Notes: generated from the sequence alone by a model not told the origin. A DNA stretch of 64,000 nt from Bog-756 sp963727075 (GCA_963727075.1 CAVSET010000006.1:620001-684000); one strand, 5' to 3'; shown: positions 48,153 through 57,448, counted from the stretch's first letter. Program-made: numbers and translations.

Positions 48153-48596
48153 CTAGGGACCCCTGGTGGTTGTGGCCCTTGCCCGCCGAGCACCATGCCT
48201 GGTCCGCGAATGAGTTCCTTTGCGTCCAGCCACCGGCGCGGTTGTCGTCGTCGTGGTGGGCACCGAGGTCGTGGTCGTCGCTGCACCTTGGTGGTCGTGG
48301 GCCTGCAGCAAGGCGGTCACGCTCAGCGCTGGCTGAGAAGGCTGGGTCGCCGCACCGGCTGACTGCGGCACTGTGCCGTATGCCGTCGCCTGGTGCGCTG
48401 CCTTCGCGTGCGGCCGTTTGGAACTGCCGCCCATGGCAAAGGTGGCCCCGACCAGCAGGACGACCACCGCTCCCGCCGTGGCCGCGAGGATGATCTTCGA
48501 GCGCTTCTCTGGCACGGGAGAGTCGCCGCCGAGCCACTTCACCCATTCCCTCAATCCGCCTATCCAGGTGTTCCCCAACTCCCTGGCCTCCATCAT
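48153..48596 (-). CDS. Single-pass membrane protein with Thr-rich tail
   Basis: 147 residues. MMEARELGNTWIGGLREWVK is an amphipathic cytoplasmic start; IILAATAGAVVVLLVGATFA is one membrane helix (about 40-60). The outside portion is Ala/Gln/Thr-rich with T-runs (TTTTSVPTTTTTTAPV) and a basic end. No known domain. It is upstream of the GH26-like lipoprotein on the same strand. Confidence 0.55.
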   Translation of the reverse strand: MMEARELGNTWIGGLREWVKWLGGDSPVPEKRSKIILAATAGAVVVLLVGATFAMGGSSKRPHAKAAHQATAYGTVPQSAGAATQPSQPALSVTALLQAHDHQGAATTTTSVPTTTTTTAPVAGRKGTHSRTRHGARRARATTTRGP

Positions 48597-48835
48597 CCGA
48601 CACCTCCGGTGTTCGGGGTCAACGCTATCGTCCACTGACGGGGCCCGCCGACCAGGGCGGCCTGTCCCCGGCGGACCCTGACCACATACAGCCTGGTCAG
48701 GGTGGCGATACCGACCGATCCGAAAAGTGAGGATCCGGCACGACCCGTTGCCGTCGAGGGACCGGTGACCATCCACCGCCTCGTCCGGGCCGCTCGTTAC
48801 CGTACTGGTAGGAAGCGATCCGAGGAGGCGTGGTC

Positions 48836-49048
48836 ATGGCCGATGAGGAGGGCATGGACGCGGTGCAGGAGAAGGTGCACGAGCTCGAAGGACAGGTGAC
48901 GGCCTTCACCGGGCTGGGTGAGGCCCTCAAGATCGTCGACGATGTTCTGGGCCGGGCCAGTGAGGGACTGGCCGGCGCCGGGGGGCGGACGTCCTTCAGC
49001 TCGATGCCGAGGGCCCGGCGTGAGGTCCGTGCCGTCGCGCTGGCCTAG
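48836..49048 (+). CDS. Small helical hypothetical protein
   Basis: 70 residues. ATG 48836 follows GAGGAGG by a good spacer. MDAVQEKVHELEGQVTAFTG and LGEALKIVDDVLGRASEGL form two amphipathic helices; a basic end follows. No family recognised. It is isolated and convergent with the BlaI-like gene. Confidence 0.5.
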   Translation: MADEEGMDAVQEKVHELEGQVTAFTGLGEALKIVDDVLGRASEGLAGAGGRTSFSSMPRARREVRAVALA

Positions 49049-49187
49049 CCGATCGAGGCGTCGAACGCCCGGGCCGCGACAGCCGAGCCTGACCGTTGGT
49101 TCGGGCCCCATGCCATAGCAGCACCGGTGGGCAGGCGAGCGCGCCTCGGACGTCGCAGTCGCATCTTCGAGGGCGCTCCGGAGATCA

Positions 49188-49631
49188 TCAGCTGGAGCTC
49201 CGTGGCTTTCCGTCGAGCGTCTCGAGCGCCCGGCGTAGGACGGCGGCCTCGGAGTGGGTCAGCGTCTCGACGAACCGGATGAGAGCAGCATCGGGGTCGC
49301 CATCCGCGGCCAGGGCCACGTGCATGAGGACGGCCGTATGGGCGCCTCGGGTACCGATGGCCGAAAACCGGATGGTGCGCCCCTGTTTTCGGCGGTGCAC
49401 CAGTCCCTTGTGGACCAGTCGGTCGAGGACGGTGGCCACGGTGGTGTAGGCGTAGTCGGAAAGTGCGTCGGCCACGTCTCGGCCGGTCAGCTCGCGATCG
49501 GGTTCCGCCCACAGCGTCTCCATCGCCCGCCGTTCGAGCTCTCCGAGCCTTGCCACGCCGCAGTGGCACTCGTCGCAGGTGCATGGATCACAGGCGCACA
49601 TCGGGTTGTCGCATGTGGTGTTGGAGGCCAT
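49188..49631 (-). CDS. BlaI/MecI/CopY-family regulator with N-terminal Cys cluster
   Basis: 147 residues. The winged-helix domain reads ELERRAMETLWAEPDRELTG, YAYTTVATVLDRLVHKGLVH and RRKQGRTIRFSAI. The C-terminal dimer domain has HSEAAVLRRALETLDG. Unusually, residues 7-24 contain seven cysteines (C7, C12, C14, C17, C19, C22, C24) in a CxCxxC-like array next to the DNA-binding domain, suggesting metal sensing. Classical BlaI has no such array, and CopY has its CxC pairs at the C-terminus. ATG 49631 follows GAGGG. It is last in an operon with two membrane proteins; an operator is proposed at 51498. Confidence 0.8.
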   Translation of the reverse strand: MASNTTCDNPMCACDPCTCDECHCGVARLGELERRAMETLWAEPDRELTGRDVADALSDYAYTTVATVLDRLVHKGLVHRRKQGRTIRFSAIGTRGAHTAVLMHVALAADGDPDAALIRFVETLTHSEAAVLRRALETLDGKPRSSS

Positions 49632-49688
49632 GGCGATCCCTCGATTCGTTGGTGACGGGCTTGGACAGGACGTGGCTCCAATGAGCAC

Positions 49689-50408
49689 TCAGAGCATCAG
49701 GACGAGCATGTAGGCCATGGTGAGGCACATGACGATGTGAGCACCGGCCTCCAGCCGAGGCGAGAGCCACCGGGCACCGGGCACCTCCGCGCTAGTGCTG
49801 GGCGCCTCGTTCGACGCCTCGTGCCCGGTGATCGTGGCCGAGCCGTTCCCGGTCGGGGCAAACGCCTCGGCCAGCTGCCTCGAACGGGCGGAAGGGGCGA
49901 AGCGCCCGATCGCATCCAGCTGCCAGATGGCCGAGGCGAGGAGCGCGACGATGAAGACCATGGGGACGAGGGCGAAGTCCGCAGTCGTGCCGGCGGCGGG
50001 TCCCATCGCCATGCTGCCCCCTGATCCGATCCGGGTTGGAGCCGCGGCCAGGTACATGTAGAGCATGGCCGCGGCCATCACCAGGTGGATGAGTCGGCGC
50101 GACAGCCGGTGGACATGGTCGTCGTATTGGGTGTCAGTACCCGGGTCTCTGACGAACTCATAGCATCGCCAGACGAACCACCCGGCCAGGCCGGAGAACA
50201 CCACCTCCCACACTCCGACGGGGATGGGGTTGAGGTCCGACACCAGCATGCCGGCCATGGCTGAACCCATGAGGACGTGGGCCACATCCACATCCCTATG
50301 GGTCGGACGCGTCCACAACCGGGAGACGACCAGCCGACTTACGCTGTAGCCGGCGACGGCGACCATCAGGCCGGCGAAGAGGTCGTTCAGCCACCCCGGG
50401 TTGGACAT
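49689..50408 (-). CDS. DUF5134-like multi-pass membrane protein
   Basis: 239 residues with about six hydrophobic helices (LFAGLMVAVAGYSVSRL; AHVLMGSAMAGMLVSDL; WEVVFSGLAGWFVW; LIHLVMAAAMLYMYLAA; VPMVFIVALLASAIW; HIVMCLTMAYMLVLML). His and Met residues dot the helices (HVLMGSAMAGM; SGGSMAMGP), which could bind copper. The pattern resembles the actinobacterial DUF5134 family. It starts one base after the upstream stop. Confidence 0.65.
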   Translation of the reverse strand: MSNPGWLNDLFAGLMVAVAGYSVSRLVVSRLWTRPTHRDVDVAHVLMGSAMAGMLVSDLNPIPVGVWEVVFSGLAGWFVWRCYEFVRDPGTDTQYDDHVHRLSRRLIHLVMAAAMLYMYLAAAPTRIGSGGSMAMGPAAGTTADFALVPMVFIVALLASAIWQLDAIGRFAPSARSRQLAEAFAPTGNGSATITGHEASNEAPSTSAEVPGARWLSPRLEAGAHIVMCLTMAYMLVLML

Positions 50409-50409
50409 C

Positions 50410-51420
50410 TCAAGTCGCTCCGAGTCCGAGATGACGGTCGAGGGCCGAGTGCAGGATCCCGGGCCTCGGTGACCACCGCCAGTAGGCGGCGGCCAGCAGG
50501 ATCAGGAGCGGACCGGAGTTCAGGTCGGTGGCCCCGTTGGTGAGCAGCGCCCCGAAGTTCTGGCCGACGACCCAGAAGACCAGGCCGACGACGGCGGCCA
50601 GCACGACGGTGGCGTTGGCGTACGGGGAAGGGAGGAGGGTGCCGAGAGCCACGACCAAGAGCAGGGCAGCCAGGACCGAGCTCACCAGCAGCCCGTGGTG
50701 GTCGACCAGGCTGGCGGCGTGGTGGTCGACTGACGCCAACCACCCAGGCTCACCACCGACCTCGCTGCTGATGAGGCGGTGGAGATGCCTCGGTGATCGA
50801 TTGGTGCCGAGCACGGCAAAGCAGGCCAGCGAGCCCCAGAGCGCTATCCAGAGCCCCTTGGCCACCGGTGCACCCACCGATCGAGCGGCGATGAACGGGG
50901 CCTTCCCTCCGGCTGGACGGCTCGGCCACAGCAGAACGGCCAACAGGGCATAGAGGATCACCGGCCCCGGGGCCCCGTCGACGGGATTGGCGGTGTTGGT
51001 GAGGACGCCGCCGAGTCCTTCGCCGATCCACCACACCGCCACCGACCAGGCAATCGACGCGGCCAGCCCCGCTCTCAGCGTCGGTCGCCAAGCGATGGCC
51101 ATGCCGATGGAGATCTGGATCGCGGCGAAGATGGCGTCCGTCACTACCGAGTGATGCCCGATTGCCGTTGCGGACCAGGCGATCGGTCGAGCGATGACCG
51201 ACGGATTGCCCGAGGCCATTCCGGAGATCATCTGCAATCCGAAGCTCTTGGTGAAGAAGAACGCCTGCAGTTGCAGGATTCCGTCCAGCAACCAGAAGGT
51301 CGCCAGCACGAGCTGCAGGGCCCGTCGAGCATCCGGCCTGGTCCAGGTGCCGGTTCCGGCCATCGCCTCCCCCATCAAGGGAAGGGTCCCCGTCTCGGCC
51401 ACGGCGCTCATCGTCGCCAC
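50410..51420 (-). CDS. Multi-pass membrane protein, unknown
   Basis: 336 residues, intact, with eight or nine hydrophobic helices (QLVLATFWLLDGILQLQAFF; VILYALLAVLLWPSRP; LVSSVLAALLLVVALG; VLAAVVGLVFWVVGQNFGALL). DGILQLQAFFFTKSFG and VGQNFG are conserved-looking motifs in what resembles a transport or respiratory accessory family. No function recognised. First gene of the operon with DUF5134 and the BlaI-like regulator. ATG 51420 used; an ATG about 45 bases further in is possible. Confidence 0.6.
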   Translation of the reverse strand: MATMSAVAETGTLPLMGEAMAGTGTWTRPDARRALQLVLATFWLLDGILQLQAFFFTKSFGLQMISGMASGNPSVIARPIAWSATAIGHHSVVTDAIFAAIQISIGMAIAWRPTLRAGLAASIAWSVAVWWIGEGLGGVLTNTANPVDGAPGPVILYALLAVLLWPSRPAGGKAPFIAARSVGAPVAKGLWIALWGSLACFAVLGTNRSPRHLHRLISSEVGGEPGWLASVDHHAASLVDHHGLLVSSVLAALLLVVALGTLLPSPYANATVVLAAVVGLVFWVVGQNFGALLTNGATDLNSGPLLILLAAAYWRWSPRPGILHSALDRHLGLGAT

Positions 51421-51497
51421 GCTCCGAACCCGACTCCTCCCCTGCTCGGCGGAGGGTCCGGACGGTTCGTTCGGTCGGCCAGCATGGCCTCACCATA

Positions 51498-51512
51498 ACT
51501 ACGCTCTGTAGT
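51498..51512. promoter_or_regulatory. Candidate BlaI/CopY-type operator
   Basis: ACTAC-GCTCT-GTAGT is an inverted repeat 78-92 bp upstream of the membrane-protein operon, in a short AT-richer patch. BlaI/CopY boxes have the general form TACAnnTGTA, so ACTAC...GTAGT is a reasonable variant, with a five-base spacer. TAGTTATGG on the minus strand nearby could be part of the -10. Confidence 0.45.
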
Positions 51513-51675
51513 AGTAGACAACCGCGCCCGCAGCCTCGTCGGATCCCGGCGGTGTCAGGCGCCTCGATGGGACGAGTGGAAACAGGCTGGCGAAGACGAG
51601 CGACGCCCACGGTGGTGACCGATCGAGTGGCGCCAGCATGGCGTCCGATCCGACCGGATCGGCACCCTCCACGGC

Positions 51676-51869
51676 TTACAGAGTCGTGTGTCCCAGGTTG
51701 AGCAGGTGCGCACTGGCCCGAGGGAACAGCGCCCCCTGAGTACCGGTGTCATACCACCGGACCAGATACGTGGGCGAGTCGAAGGAATCCCAGACCTCCA
51801 GCACCGTGCAGGCCCGCTCGCGTTCGTCTGTCCCCGCGACGACCGTCTGTCTCCGAGCTCCGCATGCAT
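51676..51869 (-). CDS. DUF1918 small protein
   Basis: About 63 residues: MHAELGDR, one break near 51848, then VVAGTDERERACTVLEVWDS and YLVRWYDTGTQGALFPRASA. The SH3-like VRWYD-x-G-x-x-G-x-x-FP signature matches DUF1918, a short actinobacterial family of unknown role. ATG 51869 is used. Confidence 0.65.
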
Positions 51870-52182
51870 GTGGCCCGCTCCGACCTCGCCGCCGTCCAGC
51901 GCACGGACGGCACACGACACCCGACCACCTCGACCTGCGGGGGAATTGGATATCCAGACTTCCTACCCGGTGGTTGCATCTTTCCCTCCGGCGGTCGTCG
52001 AGGCTGACGAGTTGCCGGGGCTTGGAGCAACGACACAGATCACCCAAAGGACCTGGTGGTAAGCGCTGCCGGGAGTAAAGCCCGCCCTCGAGGGCCTCGC
52101 TCGAGGTGCCCCGTGGTGCACGTCCGAGGCTGGAAGCCCGAGAGTCCCACTCTGCTCGGACTGGAACGAGGTGGAGCTCCGC
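51870..52182. other. No gene seen
   Basis: Spacer between the DUF1918 and GAF-ANTAR genes. It holds a modest hairpin CCTCGAG...CTCGAGG near 52085-52105 that may end the GAF-ANTAR transcript. No supported coding region. Confidence 0.4.
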
Positions 52183-52914
52183 TCAGGAAAGGCGAGGCGG
52201 GTCGAGGGAGCCGGCATCCAAGGTGCCGTCGATGATGTGTCGGGCGACGTCGACCAGCTTGAGGTTGTGATTGCGGGCATGGTTGCGCATGGTCGAAAAG
52301 CCCTGCTCGATGTCCACGCCGGTCCGCTCGGCCAGCACGCCTTTGGCCTGCTCGATGAGCAGGCGGTCGTTGAGGGCATTCTGCAGGTGTTCGTTGAGGA
52401 CCTGGGCCTCCATCGCCGCACGGTGCTGAACGATGGCAATGGTGGCCATGTCAGCAAGAGCCTTGACCGCCAGGAGGTCGATCTCGGCCATTGCTCCCGT
52501 ATCGGCGTTGAACAGATTGACGGCGCCGAGGATCGTCCCTCGCAGGCGCATCGGCAAGGCGTGTACCGAACGGAAGCCAGCCTGGATCGCCACCGGTGCG
52601 AAGCGAGGCCACCGACCATCGACGGTCATGAGGTCCACATTCACAATGGGCTGACCGGAACGGTAACTGTCGAGACAAGGACCCTCATCGGTCTGGATCT
52701 CGAAGAGCTCGACGACTCGCATTTCCTCGCTCGACGAAGCTGCCAACCGCAGGTCCCCGGCCGGGGCGACGAGCATGACCCCGGCGGCGGTGACGCCGAT
52801 CACCCCGACACAGCGATCGACGAGCAGGGTCAACAGGTCAACCAGATCGAAGTCCTCGACCAAGGTGTCCGCCAGCTGGACGAGTGTTTGGGCCAGAGCG
52901 TCTTCTCGTGCCAT
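52183..52914 (-). CDS. GAF-ANTAR regulator
   Basis: 243 residues, intact. The GAF domain spans about 12-160 (DLLTLLVDRCVGVIGVTAAGV; TDEGPCLDSYRSGQPIVNVD). The C-terminal ANTAR domain reads RLLIEQAKGVLAERTGVDIE and KLVDVARHIIDG, a three-helix RNA-binding antiterminator output. It probably controls terminator read-through in response to a small ligand or redox cue. GAGGAGGG five bases before ATG 52914 decides the start. A second copy lies upstream. Confidence 0.86.
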   Translation of the reverse strand: MAREDALAQTLVQLADTLVEDFDLVDLLTLLVDRCVGVIGVTAAGVMLVAPAGDLRLAASSSEEMRVVELFEIQTDEGPCLDSYRSGQPIVNVDLMTVDGRWPRFAPVAIQAGFRSVHALPMRLRGTILGAVNLFNADTGAMAEIDLLAVKALADMATIAIVQHRAAMEAQVLNEHLQNALNDRLLIEQAKGVLAERTGVDIEQGFSTMRNHARNHNLKLVDVARHIIDGTLDAGSLDPPRLS

Positions 52915-53011
52915 GAGAGCCCTCCTCACCCTGCCAGATCGATTCTCCGCCATTCTTTCACGTTGACAGAGGCGATGAATAGGCTTGCCGTGCCCGCCAC
53001 ACAAGCCGGAT

Positions 53012-53707
53012 TCAGTCGAAGCGGAGACGTCGGGCGACGACGTCCTCGGCCACTGTGGTGATCATCTGGTCGTTCCCGAATGCGTAGGCCCGAAGACGGA
53101 TCAGTGCTTCGGCGACACTGACCTCCAGCTGAACCGAGACCATCCCAGAGGCCTGGTGAACGACGTACCGGAAATCTGATCCGTTCTCCAGCTCAGCGGC
53201 CAGCGCCCCGGGCGGTGCTTCGGCCTGCGTGGCGAGCAACGCGCGAGCGGCCACGTCAGCCATGACCAGTGCGTCGGCATGCTGATCGAACGTCAGTGGC
53301 CCGGGACGGTCGTTGCAGAGGTTGAGGGCACCGAGGCGGACGGCCCCAACTCGCAACGGGAAGGCGAAGACGGCCAGGACGCCGGCCTCGACCGCCGGTG
53401 CGGCGAACGCCACCCAGCGCATCACCCCACTGTCGGCCAAGCTGGGCTCGAGTACTGGGCGGTCCTCTCGAAATGCATCGATGCACGGCCCTTCGCCCAA
53501 GGTGAATTGCAGCTCCGCGACATCTTGGCCCATGGCGCTGGAGGTGCAGCCCGAGCCGCGGGGCAAATCGCCGGACATCAGCATCACCGAAGCAGACGTC
53601 ACGTCGATGGCCTTCGCCGCCACCTCACACAATCCAATCACCGATCGGTGGGAGCGGACGGGCTCCCGGAGCAGGGCCAGGATGCGCAGCAGCCGATCGG
53701 CAGGCAC
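53012..53707 (-). CDS. GAF-ANTAR regulator, second copy
   Basis: 231 residues, intact. GAF: VIGLCEVAAKAIDVTSASVM, FTLGEGPCIDAFREDRPVLE, LGALNLCNDRPGPLT. The ANTAR-like end reads YVVHQASGMVSVQLEVSVAE then ALIRLRAYAFGNDQMITTVA. It keeps the QASGMVSVQL pattern of actinobacterial ANTAR proteins. GTG 53707. It precedes the other GAF-ANTAR gene by 97 bp on the same strand, so they may be co-expressed sensors with different ligands. Confidence 0.82.
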   Translation of the reverse strand: MPADRLLRILALLREPVRSHRSVIGLCEVAAKAIDVTSASVMLMSGDLPRGSGCTSSAMGQDVAELQFTLGEGPCIDAFREDRPVLEPSLADSGVMRWVAFAAPAVEAGVLAVFAFPLRVGAVRLGALNLCNDRPGPLTFDQHADALVMADVAARALLATQAEAPPGALAAELENGSDFRYVVHQASGMVSVQLEVSVAEALIRLRAYAFGNDQMITTVAEDVVARRLRFD

Positions 53708-54057
53708 CCGTTACCGCCCGGACCGGCAGCCAGAGCGAGGAAGGCAAACGAACCCGTGGGGCGCCATGGCCGGCCAACTCGAGAATCGGCGCAATCCATG
53801 GTGGACTGGTCGTTGACACGTGCGGAGCCACGCTCTGGATTCGCCTTGCTCACGTGTCATCTGGAGCCATCCGATCCGGTTGACCCCACAGTCCCACTCC
53901 AGGGAACGTGCCAATAGAGCCGAAGGACCCTATCGACACCTTCGTTGCCGGCGTAAGTTCGAGCTGTAGGGCTATTTCTCATTTCTCACACCTCTTCGGA
54001 AGGAGTGGCTGCAGGCATGGGCAACTTCTCAATGAGCCATCGGGCCCCTTCAGGCGC
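53708..54057. other. Spacer with likely divergent promoter
   Basis: No supported gene. The segment 53955-53995 is AT-richer (TATTTCTCATTTCTCACACC) and lies between the divergent GAF-ANTAR and 54058 genes. AAGGAGTGG near 54000 looks like a ribosome site for a short upstream frame that does not persist. Confidence 0.35.
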
Positions 54058-54321
54058 ATGACCGAGATCGAGTACCCCATCGATCCGGTGGACTTCTCAG
54101 CTCCTGGCGATGCCTTCAAAGTCATGGCGATCGAGTCCTGGAGCGAGGCTGGAGTCGAGATGGTCACCGTTGAGTTCACCGACGGCGAGATCACTAGCTT
54201 TCCGATGACGAAGGCAGAAGCCCGGGCCAAGGCGGACCGTTGCTTCGGTGCCGACGAGATCACTGAGACATCCAAGAACGGTCTGTCGTTTCGCTGGACC
54301 CGGATGCCGCGCTCGGACTGA
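54058..54321 (+). CDS. Hypothetical protein
   Basis: 87 residues, intact: YPIDPVDFSAPGDAFKVMAI, then MVTVEFTDGEITSFPMTKAE and EITETSKNGLSFRWTRMPRS. The strand-rich VEFTDGE core resembles short DUF2442-like proteins, but this is weak. An in-frame GTG or ATG further upstream (53908) has no support. Confidence 0.45.
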   Translation: MTEIEYPIDPVDFSAPGDAFKVMAIESWSEAGVEMVTVEFTDGEITSFPMTKAEARAKADRCFGADEITETSKNGLSFRWTRMPRSD

Positions 54322-54601
54322 GCCCGACCGACCCCGGTCAGACCCCAAGTCCAGTCTTTCAGCCTCCCCGGCAGACATTCCGGCCGCAGAGCCTGGCCAG
54401 AACGCCCACGTGGACCACAGGCCAGGCCCGTCGGCTGCAGATAACGCCCGGACGCCCGACACACCCGTGGTCTGGTATCGAGGCCGTCCGTCTAGGAAAC
54501 CCACTGAACGCTCGCCTCTTCTGCCACCTCTGGTGAAGGGACTGGGGACCACGATCCGGATATCGGAGGCGCCCTCCTCTGCCCCATTAGCCAGGTGCCT
54601 C

Positions 54602-54932
54602 CTACGCCACCGCCCGCCGCATCCTCGTTCGCTCCCTGGCTGAGGTTCCGCCCCAGATGCCCACGAGGTCCGGGTTGACGATGGCGAAGGCCAGACACTC
54701 GGTCCGAACGACACAGGTGCTGCAGGTGGCCTTGGCGGCGGCTGTCGATTCCCCGCGTTCGGCAATGAACAGTTCGGGCCCCATCCCGCTGCAAGCCGCC
54801 CTGACCATCCAGGGAGGTCGGCCGAGTAGGGATTCGGCGTCCGGGAACCCGGTCCCTGTCGGTCCCGCCATGAGGTACTCAACGGCGCCGACCTTCACGC
54901 TGTCGACTGCACTGAGCGAATGATCCATCATC
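54602..54932 (-). CDS. WhiB-family iron-sulfur regulator
   Basis: About 109 residues. Four cysteines bind a [4Fe-4S] cluster: RAACSG, then KATCSTCVVRTEC (CxxCx5C). GIWGGTSARERTRMRR carries the G(V/I)WGG turn and basic DNA-binding tail. It should act with the sigma factor in redox or stress control. The start is ATG 54932 (MMDHSLSAV); a TTG at 55030 would extend it. Confidence 0.88.
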
Positions 54933-55047
54933 TGATTGTCATCGGCCAGTCCACCGACCAGCTTGAATTCTGGCCAGAACTGCAGGGTCGGGCTGGGACC
55001 CGTCCGTCGGAGGGTGGGGTCCTCGGGCAACCACCCGAGCGGGCGGT

Positions 55048-55243
55048 GTCTCAGTGGGCCGCCTCGGCGGAGTCGGGGAGGCTTCCGAGAGAGCTCACAC
55101 TGACGGGTCCAACAGGACCAGGCTCTTGGGTCAACCCTGCAACCCTCTCGGACGTCCTAAACATGGTGGGTATGCTCATCGATCAGCTCGTCAGTGGACA
55201 ACGGTTGGTGCACAATCTGTATCCAGGTCCGGGTGGTAAATGA
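55048..55243 (+). CDS. Possible small upstream ORF coupled to a lipoprotein gene
   Basis: About 64 codons from GTG 55048. The last 40 residues (LSDVLNMVGMLIDQLVSGQR) form a plausible amphipathic helix. Its stop overlaps the next start as ATGA (55240-55243), the arrangement of coupled genes. No similarity recognised. Confidence 0.3.
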
Positions 55244-55995
55244 AGACCTCTTCAACACGTGGACCGGCACGCCTCTACCTGGTTGCCATTGTCGGTTCGA
55301 TGCTGGCAGCCTGCGGTTTCAGCCAGTCAACCGCGTCGTCTCTTCCGCTCTCCCCCTCAGGCTGGATCGCACACTCGGCCTACGGCCTTCAGCTCTCGGT
55401 GCCGCAATCGTGGTCGATGCAGGTATTCGGCCAGTGTCCGAACGGACAGAAGCCCGGAACTCTGTTCATCGGCAGATCCCAGTTTGTTGCATCCTGCCCG
55501 GAGTTCGGATCGAACACCAGCACGGTCGAAATGTTCAGGAGCGATGCGTCCTGACCAATGTCGGGCGCGGCTCGGCGGCAGATTCGGGTTCACGGCCTGT
55601 CGGTACTGTCGAGTAAGACCGAGACCGGCTTCATTTGGTCTGTTCCGTCCAAGCGGGTCACGGTCACGGGCTCGGGTCCGAAGGCCCTCACCATCATGGA
55701 TACGCTGGCGCTGGCTACACGCCGCGCTTCACCGGCAACAGGCCAGGTCAATGGAACTGAGTATTCGGAGACCCTCCAGCAGTTGCCTGTCTCGGGGCCG
55801 GTGACAGTCACCATGCCTGCGTCCCGCAAGACGGTTATCGTCTCTGCGATCGATGGCCGGTTCTGGTTCGTGGGCATTGCTGGGACGTACGTCTTGATCG
55901 GTCATGCCGGGAAGGCTCCGTGCCCACCTGTTTCGGTCGCACTCGTCTCTGGCGAGAGGATCAATGCGCCGCCCATCCGGTGCCAGGGAGACTGA
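55240..55995 (+). pseudogene. Lipoprotein gene interrupted by an in-frame TGA
   Basis: Two open stretches in the same frame, 55240-55554 and 55558-55995, are separated only by TGA 55552-55554. The first has a signal peptide and lipobox (SMLAA|C) and SAYGLQLSVPQSWSMQVFGQ. The second continues in the same style (SKTETGFIWSVPSKRVTVTG ... FWFVGIAGTYVLIGHAGKAP). I read one secreted lipoprotein of about 250 residues carrying a nonsense mutation (or a base error). A GTG/ATG restart at 55558 would yield only an unexported fragment. Confidence 0.6.
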
Positions 55996-56127
55996 GAAGC
56001 GACGAGATGGTAGGTGACGACGGGGTCAGTACGATTCGGTCGTGGTGTCGGGATCGTCAACGATGGCGTTGCTGTTCGCCCTTAGCAGGACCGGACCTTT
56101 CTCACTTCGCTCGATGATTGTTGTGCA

Positions 56128-56532
56128 CTAGGTCAGATCGATGATGCCTGCTGCCGTAGGTGTGAAGCCGCACGCCCGGTAGTAGAAGCTCTTCAGATCA
56201 CCGTCGAAGTCGACATGGAGGCACTCGCAACCGGCCTGCTTGCATGCATCCCGGGCGGTGTGAACCAGTTTGGTGCCGATATCACGATGCCGGAACCCTG
56301 AGGCCAGCATCGCGTCCTGGATCCAGGCATGCACCAGACCGTCCCAGATCACGTTGACGAACCCGACGAGAACATCATCTCTGGCAGTGACCCACCCGAG
56401 GCTGTGATGGGAGACTTGGTATCTCCAGTTCCACTCGCCGTCAAGAACTGGTCGTAGCTCGAATGCTTCGGCGTACAAAGTGTTTACCTCTGCATTTTCG
56501 AACTCGCCCCGCCACCGGATAGTCATCGTCAT
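56128..56532 (-). CDS. GNAT-family N-acetyltransferase
   Basis: 134 residues. MTMTIRWRGEFENAEVNTLY, then HSLGWVTARDDVLVGFVNVI, GFRHRDIGTKLVHTARDACK (acetyl-CoA loop) and FDGDLKSFYYRACGF. It is a short GNAT of the antibiotic/small-amine class; substrate unknown. ATG 56532 is chosen; a longer frame to 56628 adds poorly conserved residues. Confidence 0.72.
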   Translation of the reverse strand: MTMTIRWRGEFENAEVNTLYAEAFELRPVLDGEWNWRYQVSHHSLGWVTARDDVLVGFVNVIWDGLVHAWIQDAMLASGFRHRDIGTKLVHTARDACKQAGCECLHVDFDGDLKSFYYRACGFTPTAAGIIDLT

Positions 56533-57097
56533 CGCTGCAGACGAGGCCGGCGTCGCCGGAGTGATCCCACGTACCCCTGAGTTCGGGCAACACGGCGTTG
56601 CACCTACCGCATGTGGATTGGCAACCAACCCTATGACCTGGTCGCTGCAGTCGGGACCCTCTCACTGAGGAGGATGTGCTGAGAGTGTTGAACGCTCATC
56701 TCGTAGTCGCTCAGCGGGTCACACGGCGGAAGGCGTCGTCGCGCTCGATGTGTCGGGCATGCTCAATCCGACCGTTACGTTGCTGGGCGCTCGAAGGGAG
56801 GATCCCTCCTAGGCCCCGGAGCCGTCAACAATGTTGTCGTGTTGTCGGCTAACTGGACGAAACCCCACCGACCGCTTTGACAACCTGCACATCCGGTCTT
56901 GCTCGCCTAGCGACATGTGGGGATCCAAGGTCTTCCACACCACTACGTCACCAAGGCTCTGCTTCACGACATCGAGATCGAAGGAGCGAAGAAGCTCCTT
57001 ACCAGAATCGAGCGAGCACGGCCGAGGATCGTGCCGAGCTGTCCCGCCATGGACATCGTTCTGTTCACACGGCCCTTCACCTATGCCCGTCACCAAA

Positions 57098-57448
57098 TCA
57101 ACCTGAACCAGTCCATCCTGCACAGCCTGGACAGCCAAGTTCAAGCCAACCCGGGCGGTCCTCGGATCGGTCTCATTCTGTTCCTTGGCTACCTGGAGGT
57201 TGATCAGGGATGCGACGAGCCGTCGCTGGGCACCGTCATGAAGTTCACGCTGGATCTTTCGCCGGGTCTCGTCTGCGGCCGCGACGAGCCGTGTCCGCGA
57301 GGCGATCAACTCGGAACGAACCGTTGCATTCGACACTGCGGTCGCAATGAGCTCGCTGAACCTCGCGACTCTCAGTTCCGTTCGACGAGTTAGAGGTTCT
57401 GCAGCGTCTGACGAGGGGCCCATGATTCCGGTCCACCCACTGTGAGCA
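57098..57448 (-). pseudogene. N-terminal fragment of a NarL-type histidine kinase
   Basis: The end of a GAF domain (AEPLTRRTELRVARFSELIA) runs into the dimerisation and H-box helix RKIQRELHDGAQRRLVASLI with the phospho-acceptor His. Homology ends at about 57098 (NLAVQAVQDGLVQ), where the family would continue LRELARGLHP. The upstream side ends at the IS element boundary. The missing ATPase half of such a kinase lies at 60138 on the opposite strand. Confidence 0.65.
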
